Shown: one piece after another, positions 14,053 through 17,153 of the stretch | Layout: each line of letters begins with the position of its first letter | Position numbering within the stretch: the first letter of the stretch is position 1 | Assembly (NCBI GenBank): GCA_041738285.1 | Contig: JBGSQB010000188.1 | Coordinates: 1 to 17,153 of the forward strand | Origin: SZUA-521 sp041738285 | GTDB lineage: Bacteria > Pseudomonadota > Gammaproteobacteria > Pseudomonadales > Azotimanducaceae | Direction of reading: 5' to 3' | Length of the DNA: 17,153 nt | Notes under the pieces: model-generated | Told to the model about the DNA's origin: nothing | Seen by the model: only the letters and a program-made list of their open reading frames with translations | Databases searched by the model: none | Made by a program: the position numbers and the translations under genes

Positions 14053-14134
14053 GAAATAGGGGACAGTTGACCTATTTCGAGACTCCGTCTCATCACGAAC
14101 GCTGCTCCGAAATAGGTCAACTGTCCCCTATTTC
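14053..14134. repeat. REP-like palindromic repeat, copy B, with perfect 27-base arms
   Basis: Arms at 14053-14079 and 14108-14134 are exact reverse complements over 27 bases, beginning GAAATAGGGGACAGTT and running through CCTATTTCG. The loop is 28 bases (14080-14107). GGGGACAGTT and CCTAT with the following TCGAG are shared with copy A (2087-2148), while the loops differ. A further partial copy GTCCCCTAT (14137-14145) follows, and the stop codon of the hydrolase gene (14144-14142, minus strand) is read from it. No T-tract is present. The perfect arms suggest recent arrival or continuing selection on the stem. Confidence 0.88.
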
Positions 14135-14141
14135 ATGTCCC

Positions 14142-14972
14142 CTATCTCCCACCACCAACGAACGCGATGACGTGACCCACGAACTCCGGCACCAGCGCAT
14201 CGGGGATGTTGTGACCCATGCCGGCAATGACCACGAGTTTCGCGCCAGGCACATGCGCGGCCGTACTTTTCCCGGCCGCCAGCGGCACCAGCGGATCGTC
14301 GGCGCCATGAATGACCAGCGTCGGTACTTCAATGTCGTTCAACCGCGCGACGCGACTGCCGTCGGCGATCACCGCCTGCATCTGACGCGTCACACCTTCG
14401 GGTCTGTAGCTGCGCTCGTAGGCCCGGCGCGCGGCATCCATCCGCACCTGGAGCGGCTCGGGGTAGCCCGGTGAGCCGAACGCGGCTTTGTTCTCGGCGG
14501 TGAGCGCGATGATCGCGTCCGCCCCCTCCGCCGTCGCGCCAAGGCGCGCGAAGATCTCGGGTGACGGACGCGGCAGATTAGGATCGCCGCTCGACGACAT
14601 CACGCTGATCAACGAACGCATGCGCGCGCCATGGGAGAACGCAACGTGCTGGGCGATCATGCCGCCCATGGAAATTCCGAGCACGTGGGCGCGATCGATG
14701 CGCAGATGGTCGAGCAGGCCGACGACGTCGCCCGCCATGTCCTGCAGCCGATAAGCGGGCACGGTGGCGACGTCCGTAATCTGACTCGATAACCCAGCGT
14801 CGCGATTGTCGAACGTGACGACGAACAGTCCTTCAGCAACGAGGGAGTCGATCAGCGCGGGCGGCCACTCGATGAGTTGCGTGCCGAGGCCACGGATGAG
14901 CACGATCGCCGGATCCCCGGCACGGCCTTGTGTCTCGTAGCAGATGTCGACGGCGCCGAGGTCTGCGATCAC
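14142..14972 (-). CDS. Alpha/beta-fold hydrolase
   Basis: A 276-residue soluble serine hydrolase of the alpha/beta fold; esterase, lactonase or similar, substrate unknown. The nucleophile elbow is GISMGG (Ser101), the acid is Asp226 in HGADDPLVP, and the catalytic base is His254 in GMGHNIP. The oxyanion-hole region reads IRGLGTQ (26-32), where Arg replaces the more common His of HGxG. A helical lid lies at about 125-200. There is no signal peptide. The start at 14972 lies three bases after the tpm stop, so the two genes are very likely co-transcribed, with ggt ahead of both. The C-terminus FVGGGR and the stop codon run into the edge of the palindromic repeat, so the last residues may have been altered by its insertion. 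Confidence 0.9.
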   Translation of the reverse strand: MIADLGAVDICYETQGRAGDPAIVLIRGLGTQLIEWPPALIDSLVAEGLFVVTFDNRDAGLSSQITDVATVPAYRLQDMAGDVVGLLDHLRIDRAHVLGISMGGMIAQHVAFSHGARMRSLISVMSSSGDPNLPRPSPEIFARLGATAEGADAIIALTAENKAAFGSPGYPEPLQVRMDAARRAYERSYRPEGVTRQMQAVIADGSRVARLNDIEVPTLVIHGADDPLVPLAAGKSTAAHVPGAKLVVIAGMGHNIPDALVPEFVGHVIAFVGGGR

Positions 14973-14975
14973 GAC

Positions 14976-15635
14976 TCAGTCCTCCTTGACGATTCGATAA
15001 GCGCTTTCGCCCACGCGCCTGATGCCGTGGGCCTGGAAGTGAGGCGGTACCTGTTCCGACACGCGCGTTTCCAGGCACTCGATCCGGCACCGCTCGGCAT
15101 AGAGCGCATGCACCTCATCCGGATGGACCGCGTGCGGCGGTCCGGCCACCAGGTTCTGATCGTACTCGACCGTGAGCAGCAGCATCTGCGCACCGACCGG
15201 CAGCACGCGCAGCAGATGGTCGACGAATCGCCGGCGTGGATCCGGCGGCAATGCCACCAAGGCGCCGCGGTCGAACACGGCCGCGACGCCGGCCAGCTCG
15301 CGGGCGGTCAGTTCGAACACGTCACCACAGTAGATTCGAATTCCCTCGGCCTGATACACGCGCAGCCGGCCCACCGTTTCGACTTCGTAGGCCTCGCCGG
15401 CCTCGGCAAAGAATGACTCCACCGCCATCGGGGCGAGTTCCACGCCGACCACCGAGTGGCCCTGTTGGCGCAGCCAGTGCATGTCGAGTGACTTGCCGCA
15501 CAACGGCACGAATACGCGCGCGTCGCTGTCCAGTTCGAGCGCAGGCCAATGCTGAATCAGGCGTGCGTTGAACTCGGCCTGATGGAATCCGATCTGATTC
15601 GCTCGCCAGCGCTCGAGCCAGAACTTCGCATCCAT
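14976..15635 (-). CDS. tpm: Thiopurine S-methyltransferase (bacterial TPMT)
   Basis: SAM-dependent methyltransferase. Bacterial TPMTs methylate thiopurines and also selenium and tellurium oxyanions or thiols, giving volatile or less toxic forms. The 219-residue length is typical. Family signatures: FWLERWRANQIGFHQ (5-19); the SAM-binding VFVPLCGKSLDMHWL (41-55) and VVGVELAP (62-69); Asp105 in YCGDVFEL; and the post-core FDRGALVALPP (121-131). The C-terminal part ends GIRRVGESAYRIVKED, as in related enzymes. The ATG at 15635 comes two bases after the ggt stop, with AGGA nine bases upstream inside the ggt end, so translation is probably coupled. The gene sits between a glutathione-degrading enzyme and a hydrolase, which hints at a thiol-related role. 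Confidence 0.93.
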   Translation of the reverse strand: MDAKFWLERWRANQIGFHQAEFNARLIQHWPALELDSDARVFVPLCGKSLDMHWLRQQGHSVVGVELAPMAVESFFAEAGEAYEVETVGRLRVYQAEGIRIYCGDVFELTARELAGVAAVFDRGALVALPPDPRRRFVDHLLRVLPVGAQMLLLTVEYDQNLVAGPPHAVHPDEVHALYAERCRIECLETRVSEQVPPHFQAHGIRRVGESAYRIVKED

Positions 15636-15637
15636 CG

Positions 15638-17152
15638 TCAGAATCCTGCGGCGCCACCGTCGTTGCGCGGGTCGTTCATGCCATGCAGACCCGCCTCATC
15701 CGCGAGCACGCTATTGGCATCCCCAAGACCTCGCTCCCACGGCAACACCAGGAACCCGTCATGCCCGCGCGCGCGCAGGATCGATAGGGTATCGGGTGAG
15801 ATCCCATTGCCTTCGTAGACCACGCGGTCCGGCAGCCACTGGTGGTGGAAGCGCGGCATCCCAACTGCGTCAGAGATGTCCATCTTGTGTTCGAGCACAT
15901 TGAGCACCACTTGAAACACCGTGGTGATGATCGTGCTGCCGCCCGGTGAGCCCGTCACCAGCACGGGTTTACCTGCACCATCGAGGACGATCGTTGGCGT
16001 CATCGACGACAACATGCGCTTGCCGGGTTCAATCGCGTTCGCCGCGCGGCCGACGAGCCCAAAGGCGTTTGGCGTGTCCGCCTTAGACGAGAAATCGTCC
16101 ATCTCGTTGTTGAGCAGGAAGCCTGCCCCTTCAACCGCGATTTTCGATCCATATGAGAGATTCAGCGTCGTCGTGTAGGCAACCGCATTCCCCGCGGAGT
16201 CCATGACCGAAGCGTGCGTCGTGTCCGGGCTTTCATCGCCCAACTTGCCGGCTCCGATATCGCTCGACTTGCTCGCCTTGTTCGCGTCGAAGTCGGAGAA
16301 ACGTGCACGCGCGTACGCCTTGTCGATCAACTGCGTCAACGGGACCGGGTAGAAGTCCGGATCACCGAGGTGCTCGGCGCGATCGGCAAACGCGCGCCGC
16401 TCGGCTTCGATCATCATGTGAATGGCGTTGGCCGAGCCGAAGCCCATCCCCGCGACATCGTAGGACTCCAACATGTTGAGCATCTGGATCAGCAGAACAC
16501 CACCGGATGACGGCGGCGCCATCGATACGATCTGATACCCCTTGTACGTACCGCGCACGGGTTCGCGCCACACTGATCGATAGCCGGTGAGATCGGCGTG
16601 ATTGATGAGACCGCCGCCGCGTTTCATTTCCGCGACCAGTAGATCCGCCGTCTTACCGGTGTAGAAGCCATCGCGTCCCTGTTCGCTGATCCGCTTCAGC
16701 GTGTTTGCGAGCAGCGGCTGCTTGAAACGCTCGCCCTCGAGGTAGACGGATCCATCCGACTTCAGGAACGCCTGGGCGCTGCCCGGATACTTCGCAAAGG
16801 TCTCGCGCTCGGAGGCGAAGTCGCGTGCCAGATCGTGATTGACGACGAATCCGTCCCGCGCAAGTTCAAGCGCCGGCGCCATCACTTTGGCGCGCGGCAG
16901 GCTGCCGTACCGTTCCAGCACATCGAGAAGGCCAGCGACGGTGCCGGGCACGCCGGACGCCTGATGGGAATAGGTCGACAGTCCCTTGACCACCTCGCCC
17001 TGGGCATCCAGGTACATGTCCCTGGACGCGGCGGCAGGCGCGCGTTCGCGGTGATCGTTCGTCGTCAGGGTGCCGTCGGCCAGTCGAATCACCATGAAGC
17101 CGCCGCCGCCGATGTTGCCCGCCGATGGATGCGTCACCGCCAGCGCGAAGCC
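15638..17152 (-). CDS. ggt: Gamma-glutamyltransferase, 5' end off the window
   Basis: N-terminal nucleophile hydrolase that cleaves the gamma-glutamyl bond of glutathione and related peptides, normally periplasmic and self-processed into two chains. The frame is open to the right edge (GFALAVTHPSAGNIGGGGF), so the signal peptide and first part of the large chain are missing. Numbering from the GTG at 17137: the large-chain segment runs to Asp305, and the autocleavage/catalytic threonine is Thr306 (codon 16222-16220) in DTTHASVMD, matching E. coli Thr391. The small chain continues with TTTLNLSYGS and the substrate-binding GSPGGSTIITTVFQ. The family HRERAP motif is at 29-34. It heads the cluster with tpm (2-base gap) and the hydrolase (3-base gap). 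Confidence 0.96.
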   Translation of the reverse strand, partial: GFALAVTHPSAGNIGGGGFMVIRLADGTLTTNDHRERAPAAASRDMYLDAQGEVVKGLSTYSHQASGVPGTVAGLLDVLERYGSLPRAKVMAPALELARDGFVVNHDLARDFASERETFAKYPGSAQAFLKSDGSVYLEGERFKQPLLANTLKRISEQGRDGFYTGKTADLLVAEMKRGGGLINHADLTGYRSVWREPVRGTYKGYQIVSMAPPSSGGVLLIQMLNMLESYDVAGMGFGSANAIHMMIEAERRAFADRAEHLGDPDFYPVPLTQLIDKAYARARFSDFDANKASKSSDIGAGKLGDESPDTTHASVMDSAGNAVAYTTTLNLSYGSKIAVEGAGFLLNNEMDDFSSKADTPNAFGLVGRAANAIEPGKRMLSSMTPTIVLDGAGKPVLVTGSPGGSTIITTVFQVVLNVLEHKMDISDAVGMPRFHHQWLPDRVVYEGNGISPDTLSILRARGHDGFLVLPWERGLGDANSVLADEAGLHGMNDPRNDGGAAGF

Positions 17153-17153
17153 C

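Overview
The window is GC-rich, densely coded bacterial DNA, most likely from a gammaproteobacterium or a close relative. The tentative reasons are a long-form tail-specific protease (Prc) with its C-terminal extension, an 891-residue AcnA-type aconitase, a bacterial thiopurine methyltransferase, and close matches to the proteobacterial sigma-70 and sigma-32 promoter consensus. No tRNA, rRNA, CRISPR array, insertion sequence or phage gene was seen. No stretch longer than 300 bases lacks a gene.

Layout. The 3' part of prc (+; its start lies off the left edge) converges on thrS (-) across a short gap filled by a palindromic repeat. thrS encodes a threonyl-tRNA synthetase without the usual N-terminal TGS domain. 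Ahead of it is a leader with a sigma-70-like promoter, a 24-codon peptide ORF containing two Thr-Thr pairs, mutually exclusive hairpin segments and an intrinsic terminator. This looks like a complete ribosome-mediated attenuator. Next come a divergent transporter pair: an RND/MMPL exporter (-) and a DASS-family carrier with two RCK_C domains (+). A possible small basic protein, a HAD phosphatase and acnA follow on the minus strand; the HAD gene starts with TTG inside the acnA stop codon. A six-TM voltage-gated-type K+ channel with a C-terminal zinc ribbon and an Hsp20 chaperone gene come next.

hsp20 is divergent from a small FMN-oxidoreductase-like gene. Two sigma-32-type promoters lie back to back between them, with -35 boxes that overlap in one 14-bp palindrome. 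The flavoprotein gene converges on an alpha/beta hydrolase gene across a second, perfect 27-bp-arm copy of the palindromic repeat. The window ends with a tight minus-strand cluster read in the order ggt (5' end off the right edge), tpm, alpha/beta hydrolase, with gaps of 2 and 3 bases.

How the parts relate. Most neighbours are housekeeping genes without an obvious shared pathway. The clear functional units are thrS with its Thr-sensing leader, the divergent heat-shock locus, the acnA-HAD pair, and the ggt-tpm-hydrolase cluster (probably thiol or glutathione metabolism). The most novel material is regulatory: the thrS attenuator, the shared heat-shock promoter and the repeat placed at convergent gene ends.
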